Part shown: one piece after another, positions 1 through 9,500 of the stretch
Numbering within the stretch: the first letter of the stretch is position 1
Layout of the letters: each line of letters starts with the position of its first letter
NCBI RefSeq assembly: GCF_012979235.1
Contig: NZ_JAATWC010000001.1
Coordinates: forward strand, 649,504 to 713,503
Length of the DNA stretch: 64,000 nucleotides
Source: Dissulfurirhabdus thermomarina
GTDB taxonomy: Bacteria; Desulfobacterota; Dissulfuribacteria; Dissulfuribacterales; Dissulfurirhabdaceae
Reading direction: 5' to 3'
Program-made: the position numbers and the translations under genes
The notes under the pieces: model-generated
What the model was told of the DNA's origin: nothing
Seen by the model: only the letters and a program-made list of their open reading frames with translations
The model's database searches: none

Positions 1-1
1 G

Positions 2-967
2 CTGGACGGCTTCGATCTCGGCCTCGGCGCCCTGATGCCCGCGCTGGCGAAGACGGAGGAGGAGAAGCGGACCGTTTACAATTCCATGGGGCCCTTCTGG
101 GACGGCAACGAGGTCTGGCTCATCACGGCGGGCGGGGTCACCTTCGCCGCCTTCCCCGGCACCTACGCGGTGATGTTCAGCACCCTCTACGCCCCCCTCC
201 TGTGGCTGCTCTTCGCCCTCATCTTCCGGGGCATCGCCATGGAATACCGGGGGCACATGGAGAGCGAGCGGTGGCGGGGTTTCTGGGACCTCGTCCTGTC
301 GGCGGCGAGCTTCCTGCCGGCCCTGCTCCTGGGCGTGGCCTTCGCCAACATCTTCCAGGGCGTGCCCTTCGACACCCGGGGCGTCTTCCACGGCAGCCTC
401 CTGACCCTGCTCAACCCCTACGGCCTCCTCGGTGGAGTGCTCTTCGTGCTGCTCTTCATGGTGCACGGGTGCCTGTGGCTGGCCGCCCGGAGCACGGGGG
501 CGCTCCGGGACCGGGCCGCGGCCCTGGCGGGGCGCCTCTGGTGGGCGCTGGCCGCGGCCGCCGTGGCCTTTTTCGCCGCGAGCTGGAAGGCGACCTCCCT
601 CTACGCCAACTACCTCGCGGCCCCGGCCCTCTTCCTGATCCCGGCCGTGGCGGTGGCGGCGCTCCTCGCGACCCGCTTCTTCCTGGGCCAGGGGCGGTGG
701 TGGCGGGCCTGGACCGCCTCGGCGGTGACCATCGCCGGCGCCGCCTTCTTCGGGGTGGCGGGGCTCTACCCGGCCCTCTACCCTTCGAGCCTCGACCCGG
801 CGGCCACGCTCACGGCCTTCAACTCGTCGTCGAGCCCCCTGACCCTCAAGATCATGCTGGGCGTGGCCCTGGTGCTGGTGCCCGTGGTCATCGCCTACCA
901 GGCCTGGACGTACCGGACCTTCGCCGCCGGGCCGGCGGAGGCCGGGGGGCACGAGGAAGGCTACTGA
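2..967 (+). CDS. cydB: Cytochrome bd oxidase subunit II (CydB), N-terminus cut by window edge
   Basis: This is subunit II of the cytochrome bd quinol oxidase, an inner-membrane enzyme that oxidises quinol and reduces O2 to water. The frame is already open at base 2 and reads LDGFDLGLGAL, the conserved end of the first CydB helix. It is followed by the GNEVW segment and a run of hydrophobic helices, ending in a short polar tail. About 321 residues are visible against the usual 340-380, so roughly 20-30 N-terminal residues lie outside the window. cydA is expected just upstream. The start is not visible, and the first internal ATG (35) is not the true start because conserved sequence precedes it. 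Confidence 0.93.
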   Translation: MDGFDLGLGALMPALAKTEEEKRTVYNSMGPFWDGNEVWLITAGGVTFAAFPGTYAVMFSTLYAPLLWLLFALIFRGIAMEYRGHMESERWRGFWDLVLSAASFLPALLLGVAFANIFQGVPFDTRGVFHGSLLTLLNPYGLLGGVLFVLLFMVHGCLWLAARSTGALRDRAAALAGRLWWALAAAAVAFFAASWKATSLYANYLAAPALFLIPAVAVAALLATRFFLGQGRWWRAWTASAVTIAGAAFFGVAGLYPALYPSSLDPAATLTAFNSSSSPLTLKIMLGVALVLVPVVIAYQAWTYRTFAAGPAEAGGHEEGY

Positions 968-993
968 ACCCTTCGCCCGGTCGAGTGAAGGCG

Positions 994-1023
994 GCGGGGC
1001 GGGCCCTCGAGGGCCCGCCCCGC
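994..1023. terminator. Bidirectional hairpin between convergent cydB and siroheme gene
   Basis: This is a perfect 13-bp GC-only inverted repeat around a TCGA centre, followed by TTT on the plus strand. It lies between two convergent genes, so it can end transcription from both sides. The T-run is short, so its efficiency is uncertain. Confidence 0.7.
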
Positions 1024-1048
1024 TTTGCGTTCGGGCCGGGGCAGGGGC

Positions 1049-1708
1049 TCAGCCGAGGACGGCCGAGCGGAAGGCCTCGAACCCGACCCGGTCGATGAGG
1101 CGCCCCAGCCGGTCGGCCTTCTTGGCGTTCTGCTCGAAGTAGGCCACCACCCGCTCGGCGATCTCGAGGGCCGCCGCGTCGTCGACGCCCTCGGCCAGGA
1201 CGTCGGCCAGGCGGGGGCGCGAGCCGCCGTTTCCGCCAACGGTCACCGTCCAGCCCTTGGCCTTCCCGGTGAAGGCGAGGTCCTTGATGCAGTTCTCGGC
1301 GCACTGGTTGATGCAGCCGGAGACGCCCATCTTGAACTTCCCGGGGAGCCGGCGGCCGTGGTAGCGCTTGTCGAGCTCGGCGCCGAGGGCGAGGGAGTCC
1401 TGCTGGCCGAGGCGGCAGAAGGCGGCCCCGGGGCAGGCCTTGATGCTGCGGACGCAGGCCCCCACGGCGTGACCCGGGGGTTCGCCCAGCATCTGCCAGG
1501 CGGCGTCGATGTCCGCCTCCCGGATGCCCACCAGGGCGATCCGTTCCGCGCTGGTGATCTTGAGGGCCTGGGCGCCGAAGCGCTCGGCGGTGTCCGCCAG
1601 GCGGCGCAGGTAGTCGGGCGTCACCACCCCCAGGGCGGCGTGGGGGACGATGGCGTAGGTGGTCTTGTCGCGCTGGAGCACGGCGCCCTTTTCTCCGTCT
1701 TTCAGCAT
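1049..1708 (-). CDS. Low-molecular-weight siroheme sulfite/nitrite reductase-like protein
   Basis: The 219-residue protein has the fold signature of the nitrite/sulfite reductase [4Fe-4S]-siroheme half-domain. Cluster and siroheme ligands are visible as C92-x5-C98 and C132-x3-C136, with extra cysteines at 85 and 140. Its length matches the small assimilatory-type sulfite reductase known from sulfate reducers (about 220 residues, one siroheme and one cluster). It is not a subunit of DsrAB, since no partner gene is present. The next start upstream would run into the spacer. The substrate (sulfite or nitrite) cannot be decided from sequence. It stands alone, convergent to cydB. Confidence 0.85.
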   Translation of the reverse strand: MLKDGEKGAVLQRDKTTYAIVPHAALGVVTPDYLRRLADTAERFGAQALKITSAERIALVGIREADIDAAWQMLGEPPGHAVGACVRSIKACPGAAFCRLGQQDSLALGAELDKRYHGRRLPGKFKMGVSGCINQCAENCIKDLAFTGKAKGWTVTVGGNGGSRPRLADVLAEGVDDAAALEIAERVVAYFEQNAKKADRLGRLIDRVGFEAFRSAVLG

Positions 1709-1825
1709 GGGATCCTCCTCGGGGTGATCTCGGCCCCCGGCGGGGCCGGCGTCCCGCCCATATTGCCCGCCGGGGAGCGGGCCCGCAAGGTGCGGTCCTC
1801 GCGCGCCGCGGCGCTTCCGGCCGGC

Positions 1826-2482
1826 TCACGCCGGCGGGCGGGACCTCCCGAGCCGCGCCAGGGCGCGGTCGTGGGGCCGGGCCAGGAGGAGTTGGGCGGC
1901 CACCGCCCCGATCAGCGCGCAGAACATGTCCCACTGGGTGTCCCACACGTCGCCCTGGGTGCCGAGGAAGGCCTGGGCGGAGGCCCCGCCGGCCAGGGCC
2001 GTCCACCACTCGATCAGCTCGTAGAAGGCGCTGACGGCCAGGCAGACGCAGACCACCAGGAAGAAGAGCCACTTCCCGGGCCGAAGGGGCGAGCGGCGCA
2101 GGAGGACCTCCCGGGCCAGGATGGCGGGCACGAAGCCCTGGGCCAGGTGCCCGATGCGGTCGTAGGGGTTCCGCGTCAGGTGGAGGAGGTCCTGGAGCCA
2201 GAAGCCCAGGGGGACCTTGGCGTAGGTGTAGTGGGCCCCGCCGAGGAGGATCAGCGCGTGGAGCACCAGCAGGCGCTGGAGGAGGGGCGTCAGGGGAAAG
2301 GCCCGGTGCGTGGCCAGGGCCAGCGGGAGGCCCACGAGCACCGGGAAGGCCTCGAGGAACCAGGTGAGGCGGTCCGCGGGGTGGATGGCCGAGACCGCGA
2401 GGGCGGCCAGGACCAGGGCGACCAGGACGGCGGGTTCCCCGCCGGCGCGGCGAAGGCCGCCGATGGCGGCGTGGCCTCTCAT
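1826..2482 (-). CDS. YjdF-like (DUF2238) inner-membrane protein
   Basis: The protein of about 218 residues has roughly six hydrophobic segments and the sequence landmarks of the YjdF/DUF2238 family: NPYDRIGH, an FYELIEW helix and the GDVWDTQWDM stretch. The biochemical role of this family is not established. I place the start at the ATG at 2482. An upstream ATG (2569) would add 29 polar, Arg-rich residues encoded by spacer sequence that is repeated elsewhere in the window. The gene has no obvious operon partner. Confidence 0.75.
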   Translation of the reverse strand: MRGHAAIGGLRRAGGEPAVLVALVLAALAVSAIHPADRLTWFLEAFPVLVGLPLALATHRAFPLTPLLQRLLVLHALILLGGAHYTYAKVPLGFWLQDLLHLTRNPYDRIGHLAQGFVPAILAREVLLRRSPLRPGKWLFFLVVCVCLAVSAFYELIEWWTALAGGASAQAFLGTQGDVWDTQWDMFCALIGAVAAQLLLARPHDRALARLGRSRPPA

Positions 2483-2794
2483 CGCATCGTCACCGCGGCG
2501 CACCCGGGCAGGTCCCGCTTTCCGCGGCGGTCGCGTCGTGCATCCGGCGATCTTCGCCCGGCCATCCACTCATCATGCGTCCCCCTGGATCCGCGGCGGC
2601 TTTCAGTGGCCATCGGGCCGAGTCGCCCGGGACTTCGCCGCCGTGCACCCGGCCCGTTCTTGAACGCCCACGGATCCAGGACCCATCATAGCCCCTCGGG
2701 CCGGGTCCGGCCAGCAGGCCCTTGCGGCCGCCGCCCGGGCGGGACAGAATGGTTTCACCAGTCCGGCCGGCGTTTCCGGCCGGGGAAAGGCCCC
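2483..2794. repeat. Spacer with dispersed repeat (copy R1)
   Basis: No gene is supported in this 312-bp spacer. Bases 2480-2500 match 6058-6078 with two mismatches in 21. Bases 2651-2678 carry a GGCCCGTTCTTGAACG block that recurs at 11859-11886 with changes only at the T/C positions. The repeat edge touches the start codon of the YjdF-like gene. The recC ribosome-binding site (GGGGAAAGG) lies at its right end. Confidence 0.65.
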
Positions 2795-5700
2795 ATGTCC
2801 CCCGTCCGCCTCTTTTCCGGAAACCGCCCCGAGGTCCTGCTCGACGTCCTGGCGGAGGTGTTCCGGAACGACCCGGATCCCGACCCCCTGCGGCCCGAGA
2901 CCGTGGTGGTCCCCTCGCGGGCCGTGGCCCGGTGGGCGGCGGCGGGCCTGGCGCAGCGGCTCGGCGTCTGGGCCAACGCCCGGTACCCCTTCCCGGGGGC
3001 CCTCGTGGCGGACCTGGCCGGGGGGCTGTCCCCGGGCGGCGGGCCGCCGCTCCTCGGCCGCGAGGCCCTTGTCTGGCGCCTCGTGGAGGTCTTGCCCGAG
3101 GCGGCCGGCCGGGAGGGGTTCGGGGAGGTCGCCCGCTACCTCGAGGGCGACGACGACGGCCGCCGGTGCCTCGCCCTGGCGCGGCGGCTGGCGGCCGCCT
3201 TCGAGCGTTACGCCCTCTACCGGCCGGAGCTAGTGCTCGGCTGGAGCCGGGGGCGGGGGCGGGGCTGGCAGGCCCGGCTCTGGCGGCTCGCCCTGGGGGA
3301 GCCGCCGGCGGACCACTGGGCCGCCCGGTACCTGGCCCTGGTGGAGGCCCTCGACGGCGGCGCACCGGGCCCCTGGCCCCGGCGGGTCACCTTCTTCGGC
3401 TTCACCCTCCTGCCGCGTCCGGTGCTCGACCTCGTCCCCCGGCTCGGCCGGGTGAGCGAGGTCCTCCTCTTCGTCCCCAATCCCTCCCGGCAGTTCTGGA
3501 CCGACCTGGTCTCCGAGCGGGAGCGGTTGCGCCGGGTGCGCCGCTCCGGCGCCGCCGGGCCGGAGCTCCACTACGAGGAGGGGCACCCGCTTTTGGCCTC
3601 CTGGGGGCGGGCGGCCCGCCCCTTCTTCGACGCCCTGGTCGAGCTGCCGGCGGCGGAGACGGAGTGTTTCGCGGCGCCGGACGGCGCCGGGATGCTCGCC
3701 CGCCTCCAGGGGGACATCCTCGACCTGCGGGAGCGGCGGGGGGCCGACCGGGTCCGGGTGCCGCGGGCCGACCGGTCCATCCAGGTCCACGCCTGCCACG
3801 GCCCCATGCGCGAGATGGAGGCCCTCTACGAGAACCTCTTGGCCGTCTTCGAGGCGCACCCGGAGATCCAGCCCTGGGACGTCCTGGTCATGGCACCGGA
3901 CATCACAGCCTACGCGCCCTACATCGACGCCGTCTTCGGGGCCCGGCGTCGGGGCGGGGAGATCCCCTATGCCGTTTCGGGCGGCGGCGGGCCGGGCCGG
4001 GGCGGCGTCGCCGGGGCCCTCCTCCGCCTGCTCGAGCTGGGGGGTGGGCGGCTCGGGGCCCCCGACGTCCTCGACTTCATGGCGGTGCCGGCGGTGGCCC
4101 GCCGCTTCGGCATCGACGAGGGCGACCTCGCCGCCGCCCGGCGCTGGGTCGAGGCCGCCCGGGTCCGCTGGGGCCGGGACGCGGCCCACCGGGAACGGGT
4201 GATCGGTGCCGCCGCCGGGGACGACTTCACCTGGGCCGCCGGCCTCCGGCGCCTGGCCCTGGGATTTGCCATGGCGGGCGACGGGACCACGCTCTACGAC
4301 GGGATCCTGCCCTACGCGGACGCCGAGGGCGAGGAGGCCCGGGCACTCGGGCGTTGCGCCGCCTGCCTCCACCGCCTCTTCCGCGCGGCCGAGGCCCTCC
4401 CGGCGCCCCGGCCGCCGGCCCGGTGGGCCGACCTCCTCGAGGGCTTCCTGGCGGACCTCTTCGAGCCCGGCGAGGACGAGGCCGCGGAGGTCCTCCGGCT
4501 GCGCCGCCGCCTCCTGGAGCTCCGGGAGGCCGAAACGGTCTGGGGGGCCCGGCGCCCCGTCTCCGCGGCGGTGGTGCGCGCCTGGCTCGCGGCCCGGCTG
4601 GGGGAGGGCGGCCACGGGGAGGCGGTCTCGGCCGGGGGCGTCACCTTCGGGTCCATCCCGGCGCTCCGGGGGGTCCCCGCCCGAGTGGTGGCCCTGGTGG
4701 GCATGGACGACGGGGTCTTCCCCCGGGCGGCCCGCCCTCCCGGCTTCGATCTCCTCGCCGCCGATCCCCGGCCGGGGGACCCGGACCCCCGGGCGGAGGA
4801 CCGGCTCGCCTTCCTGGAGGCCCTCCTAGCCGCCCGCGACGTCTTCTACGTGAGCTACGTGGGCTGGGAGCCGCGGGAGAAGACCCTCCGGCCGCCCTCC
4901 GCCCTCGTGGGGGAACTCCTCGATGCCCTGGACCGGGCCTTCGCCGGCGAGGACGGCGGCCCGGTCCGGGACCAGGTCCTGGTCCACGAACGGCTCCACC
5001 CGTTCCACCCGGACTACTTCTCGGGGGAGGGGCCGCTCTTCTCCTTCTCCCGGGAGGCCTGCGAGGCCATGGAGGCCGGCGCCGCCCCGCCGGCGCCGCC
5101 CCCGCCCTTCCTCCCCCGGCCCCTGCCCGACGAAGAAGGGGCCGGGGCGCCGGTGGAGGTCCGGGACCTCGACCGCTTCTTCCGGGGCCCGGCCGAGTTC
5201 TTCCTCCGGGAGCGCCTGGGGCTCGCCCTGGCGACCCCCGAGGAGGCGCCGGCCGACCGGGAGCCGTTCACCCTCTCGGGCCTCGACCGGTTCCGCCTGG
5301 TGGAAGACCTCGTCGCCTGGATCCTCCGGGGGGAGGCGCCCCTGGACTACCTGCCCGTGGCCCGGGAGAAGGGGCTCCTTCCCCCCGGCGCCGCCGGCGA
5401 GCAGGCCTTCCGGCGGGCCATGGGGGCGGCCTGGCACCTGGCCGGGCGGGTCCGGGAGGCCGCCGGCGGCGCCGGGCCCGAGACCCTCGAGGTGGACCTC
5501 GAGACCCCGGCGGGCCGCATCCGGGGCGCCGTGGACGGCGTCTGGCCCTCCGGCCCCCTCCGCTACCGGGGCGGGCGGGTGCGGGCCCGGGACAAGGTGG
5601 GGCTCTGGATCGCGCATCTCCTGGTCCAGGCCCGGCGGCCCGGGGCGCGGGTGCGGAGCCGCTTCCTGGGCCGGGAAGGGGGCGACTTCGGGCTCGGCCC

Positions 5701-6001
5701 CGTGGCGGACCCCCTCGTCCCGCTGGCCGGCCTCGTCTCGCTCTTCCGGGAGGGGTGGCGCCGGCCGGTCCCCTTCTTCCCCGAAAGCTCCCTGGCCTTC
5801 GCGGAGGCGGCGGCCCGCTCCGGCGACCGGGAACGGGCCCTGGCGCAGGCCCGCCGGTGCTGGGAGGGGAGCCCCCGGCGGCCGGGCGAGGGGGCAGATC
5901 CGTGGAATCGGCTCTGCCATCGAGGCTTTCCGGACGACGAGGACTTCGCCGCCGTAGCCGCGGCGGTCTTCGGGCCCATGATGGAGGCGGTGGAACGATG
6001 A
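2795..6001 (+). CDS. recC: Exodeoxyribonuclease V subunit gamma (RecC)
   Basis: RecC is the Chi-recognition and strand-splitting subunit of RecBCD, which processes double-strand DNA ends. The 1068-residue product opens with the RecC N-terminal helicase-like segment (RLFSGNRPEVLLDVLAEVF, then VVVPSRAVARW) and has inactive helicase and nuclease-like domains, as in the family. The ATG at 2795 follows GGGGAAAGG at good spacing. The frame is open far upstream, but that part is spacer with no RecC similarity. recB and recD follow in family order, although an unusual 508-bp repeat-bearing spacer separates recC from recB. Confidence 0.9.
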   Translation: MSPVRLFSGNRPEVLLDVLAEVFRNDPDPDPLRPETVVVPSRAVARWAAAGLAQRLGVWANARYPFPGALVADLAGGLSPGGGPPLLGREALVWRLVEVLPEAAGREGFGEVARYLEGDDDGRRCLALARRLAAAFERYALYRPELVLGWSRGRGRGWQARLWRLALGEPPADHWAARYLALVEALDGGAPGPWPRRVTFFGFTLLPRPVLDLVPRLGRVSEVLLFVPNPSRQFWTDLVSERERLRRVRRSGAAGPELHYEEGHPLLASWGRAARPFFDALVELPAAETECFAAPDGAGMLARLQGDILDLRERRGADRVRVPRADRSIQVHACHGPMREMEALYENLLAVFEAHPEIQPWDVLVMAPDITAYAPYIDAVFGARRRGGEIPYAVSGGGGPGRGGVAGALLRLLELGGGRLGAPDVLDFMAVPAVARRFGIDEGDLAAARRWVEAARVRWGRDAAHRERVIGAAAGDDFTWAAGLRRLALGFAMAGDGTTLYDGILPYADAEGEEARALGRCAACLHRLFRAAEALPAPRPPARWADLLEGFLADLFEPGEDEAAEVLRLRRRLLELREAETVWGARRPVSAAVVRAWLAARLGEGGHGEAVSAGGVTFGSIPALRGVPARVVALVGMDDGVFPRAARPPGFDLLAADPRPGDPDPRAEDRLAFLEALLAARDVFYVSYVGWEPREKTLRPPSALVGELLDALDRAFAGEDGGPVRDQVLVHERLHPFHPDYFSGEGPLFSFSREACEAMEAGAAPPAPPPPFLPRPLPDEEGAGAPVEVRDLDRFFRGPAEFFLRERLGLALATPEEAPADREPFTLSGLDRFRLVEDLVAWILRGEAPLDYLPVAREKGLLPPGAAGEQAFRRAMGAAWHLAGRVREAAGGAGPETLEVDLETPAGRIRGAVDGVWPSGPLRYRGGRVRARDKVGLWIAHLLVQARRPGARVRSRFLGREGGDFGLGPVADPLVPLAGLVSLFREGWRRPVPFFPESSLAFAEAAARSGDRERALAQARRCWEGSPRRPGEGADPWNRLCHRGFPDDEDFAAVAAAVFGPMMEAVER

Positions 6002-6509
6002 TGGCGTCGATGGCGTCGCGGGGATCGCCAAGCGGAACGCTTGGCGGCGGTGCTTCCCATCGCACCGTCACTGCGGCGTGCCTCAAGTACGCCTCGTTCC
6101 TCGCGATGGTCGCGCCTTGTCCTTGGCGATTCTCGCTTAGCCATCCTCAGTGGTGCCTGTCCTTGGCGATTTTCGCCTATCCATCCGTGCAGGTGCCGGG
6201 GGACGGCACAAGAGGCCGATCATGGGCCGCGGCGGCTCTTGCCTGGCCATCCACGCAGAGGACCTTTCGGGCCATCGCCGCCCCCCGCCCCGCCGAGACG
6301 CCGAATCCTCTCCCTTGGTCATCCGGATTCGGGTCTTGGGGAGCCAAGTCCACGCAACAGCCCGATCTTTGCTTGGCCACCCACTCAGAGGCCTTTTTAC
6401 GAGGCCACCAAAGATGCGCGGGCCGGGGCGGCGCCCCGGGCGCCGCGCGCCTCCCCGCGGCCTCTCCCGGTGGCGTCCCCTTTTCTGCAGACTTCGCGCA
6501 GGATCGCCC
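6002..6509. repeat. 508-bp repeat-bearing spacer inside the recCBD cluster (copy R2)
   Basis: No coding sequence is supported. Three blocks recur in the spacer at 29.5-29.9 kb: 6009-6056 matches 29581-29628 with six mismatches in 48, 6091-6146 matches 29661-29716, and 6181-6271 resembles 29744-29829. A GATGGCGTCG motif occurs near its left edge, and a TTTTTACGAGGCC motif near 6395. This copy separates recC from recB and could carry its own promoter or a processing site. I see no strong -35/-10 pair. Confidence 0.75.
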
Positions 6510-9500
6510 ATGAGGAGACCCGAGTTCGATCCCTTTGCGCCCCTCGAGCCCGGCCTCCACCTGGTGGAGGCCTCGGCCGGCACCGGCAAGACCTACACCC
6601 TGGTGGCCCTGTTCCTGCGCCTCCTCCTGGAGACGGGCCTCCCGGTGGGGGAGATCCTCCTGGTCACCTTCACCGAGGCCGCCACGGCGGAGCTCCGCGG
6701 CCGGCTCCGCGCCCGTCTGGCCGAGGCCCGGCGGGCCTTCGAGACGGGCGAGGCCGGCGAGGATCGCATCCTGGCCGGCCTCCTCGAGCGGTCGCCGGAC
6801 CGGGCGGCCGCCCTGGACCGGCTCCGGGCGGCCTGGGCCGACCTCGACATGGCGGCGGTGACCACCATCCACGGCTTCTGCCACTGGGCCCTCCAGGAAT
6901 TCGCCTTCGAGTGCGGCATGGACTTCGAGGCGGAGGTGACATCGGAGGAGGCGCCGCTGCTCGACGAGGTGGTGGAGGACTTCTGGCGCCGCCACGTGCA
7001 GCCGGAGCCGGCCATCCTGCACCAGTACCTGGCGGGGCGGGGCGGGGGGCTGGACCCGGCGCCGCTGCGGCGGCTGGCGCTTCGGGCCGCGGGGGGCGCG
7101 CCGGTCCGGGTGGCGGTCCCGCCGGATCCCCCCGAGGCCGAGATGGCCGCGGCGGAGGCCCGGCTCCGGGCGGCCTTCGAGGCCGCCGCGGCCGAGTGGC
7201 GGCGCGACGGGGAGGGGGCCTGCCGGCTCCTCCAGGCCGCGGAGGGGCTCAACCGGAACCGGTATCGGCCCGCGTCCGTCCCCGGTTGGGCGGCGCAGGT
7301 GGGGGCCTACTTCGCGGCCGGGGCGCCCCTGGTCCGGGCGGACACGCTGGAGCGGTTCCGGGCCTCCACCTTGGCGGGGGCCGTCAAGAAGGGCGGCCGC
7401 CCCCCCGCCCATCCCTTCTTCGACCGGTGCGAGGAGCTCTGCCGGGCACGGGAGGCCGCCGGGGCCTGCTGCGAGCTCCGGTTCCGGGGCCTCCTCGGGC
7501 GGCTGGTGGAGTGGGTCCGGGCCGAGGCGCCCCGCCGGCGGGCGGCCCGGAGCCTGCTCTCCTTCGACGACCTCCTCTCCCGGGTGGAGGGGGCCCTCCG
7601 GGGCCCGGGCGGCGGCCTCCTCGGGCGGCGCCTGCGGGAACGGTTCCGCGCGGTGCTCGTGGACGAGTTCCAGGACACCGATCCCCTCCAGTACGCCATC
7701 TTCCGCAAGGCCTTCGGCGGCGGCGGGACCCGGCTCGTCCTGGTGGGGGACCCCAAGCAGGCCATCTACCGCTTCCGGGGGGCGGACATCTTCGCCTACC
7801 GGCAGGCGGCGGCGGACGCCGGCGACCGGACGGCCACCCTCCGGACCAACTGGCGGGCCGCCGGGGGGCTCGTCCAGGCGGTGAACGCCCTCTTCGCCCG
7901 GCGCGAGGCGCCCTTCCTGTTCGACTGGATCAACTTTCGCCCCGCCCGCCCCCGTCCCTCGCCTCCGCCGGGGCTGGAGGCCGCGGGGGACGGCGGGGCC
8001 GCCCTCCACCTCTGGATCGCCGGGGCGGACTGCGACGGCGCGGCCCTCCTCGAGGCGATGGCGGCGGCGGTGGTGCGGCTGCTCGAGGCGGGCCGCGCCG
8101 GGCGCGCCCGGATCGGGGAGCGCCCCGTGGGGCCGGGTGACGTGGCTGTCCTGGTGGCCACCAACGCCCAGGCGGCGCGGATGCACGCGTTTCTTCGCCG
8201 GCGCGGGGTCCCGGCGGTCCTCGCCAGCCGCGAGAGCGTCTTCGCCTCGCGGGAGGCCGAGGAACTCTACCGGGTGCTGGCCGCCGCCGCGGCCCCGGCG
8301 CGGCCGGACCGGCTCAAGGGGGCCCTGGCCACGGATCTCTTGGGGCTCACGGGGGCGGAACTGGCGGATCTGCCGGAGGAGGGGCTGGCCGAGTGGATGG
8401 ACAGGCTGGCCCGCTGCCACGACGTCTGGCGCGGCCGGGGGGTCATGGCCGGCGCCCGGGCCCTGGCGGCGGAGGCGGGGGTCGTGCCGCGGCTGCTCCG
8501 CCTCGAGGACGGGCCCCGGCGGGTGACCAACCTCTTCCACTGCCTGGAGCTGCTCCACCGGGCCGAGTCGGAGGAGGATCTCGGCCCGGAGGGGCTCCTC
8601 CAGTGGCTCGGGGCCCGGATCCTGGACCCGCCCGGCGGCGAGGAGGCCGTCCTGCGCCCCGAGACGGAGGACCGGGCCCTCCGGATCCTCACCATCCACA
8701 GGGCCAAGGGGCTCGAGTTCCCGGTGGTCTTCTTGCCCTACCTGCCGCCGGGACCCCGGCGGGAGGAGGCGCGGTTCCCCCTCTGCCACGGGCCCGGGGG
8801 GGAGCGGGTCCTGGAGCTGAGGCCGGAGCACGAGGAGGCGGCGCAGGCGGCGTGGGAGCGGGAGGAGCTGGCCGAGGAGCTGCGCCGTTTCTACGTGGCG
8901 GTCACGCGTGCCGGGGCCCGGTGCCACGTGGCCTGGCGCCCGGGGTCGCGGTCCGCCCTGGACTACCTCCTGGATGTCCCGGGCGGGGAGGGCGGTGAGG
9001 CGGCCGCCCGAGGGGCCCTCGAGGAGCTCGCCCGCGCCTCGGGGGGGGCCGTGGCCTGGGGGCCGCTTCCGGCCCCCGGCGGTGAATGCTTCCGGCCGCC
9101 CGTCTGCGTCCCCGCCGAGCCGTCCTGCCGGAGCTTTTCGCGGCGCTTTCCCCCGCGGCGGGTCCTGAGCTTCACGTCGCTCGTGGCCGCCCGGCCCGCA
9201 CCGGAAGGCCCGGCCTGGGACGAGCCCGGGGACGGCGCCCCCGAGGCGTCGTCCCCGGCCCCCGGGGACCACGTCCGCGGTTTCCCCCGGGGGACCCGGG
9301 CCGGGATCTGCCTGCACGCCGTGATGGAGCGCGCGGACTACGCCGCGGGCGGGGCCGGGGCGGCGGGGGCGGTCCGGCGCACCCTCGAGGAGTGGGGTTT
9401 CGACCCGGGCTGGACGCCGGCGGTCTGCCGGATGTTGGACGACGTGCTGGCCGCGCCCCTCGACCCCGCGGTCCCCGGCCTCCGGCTCCGGGGGCTGGCC

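Noticed and set aside
1025..2794. Open extension of the recC frame upstream to 1025
   Set aside because: It runs antisense through the siroheme and YjdF-like genes and has no RecC similarity. The ATG at 2795 has a ribosome-binding site and the family N-terminus.
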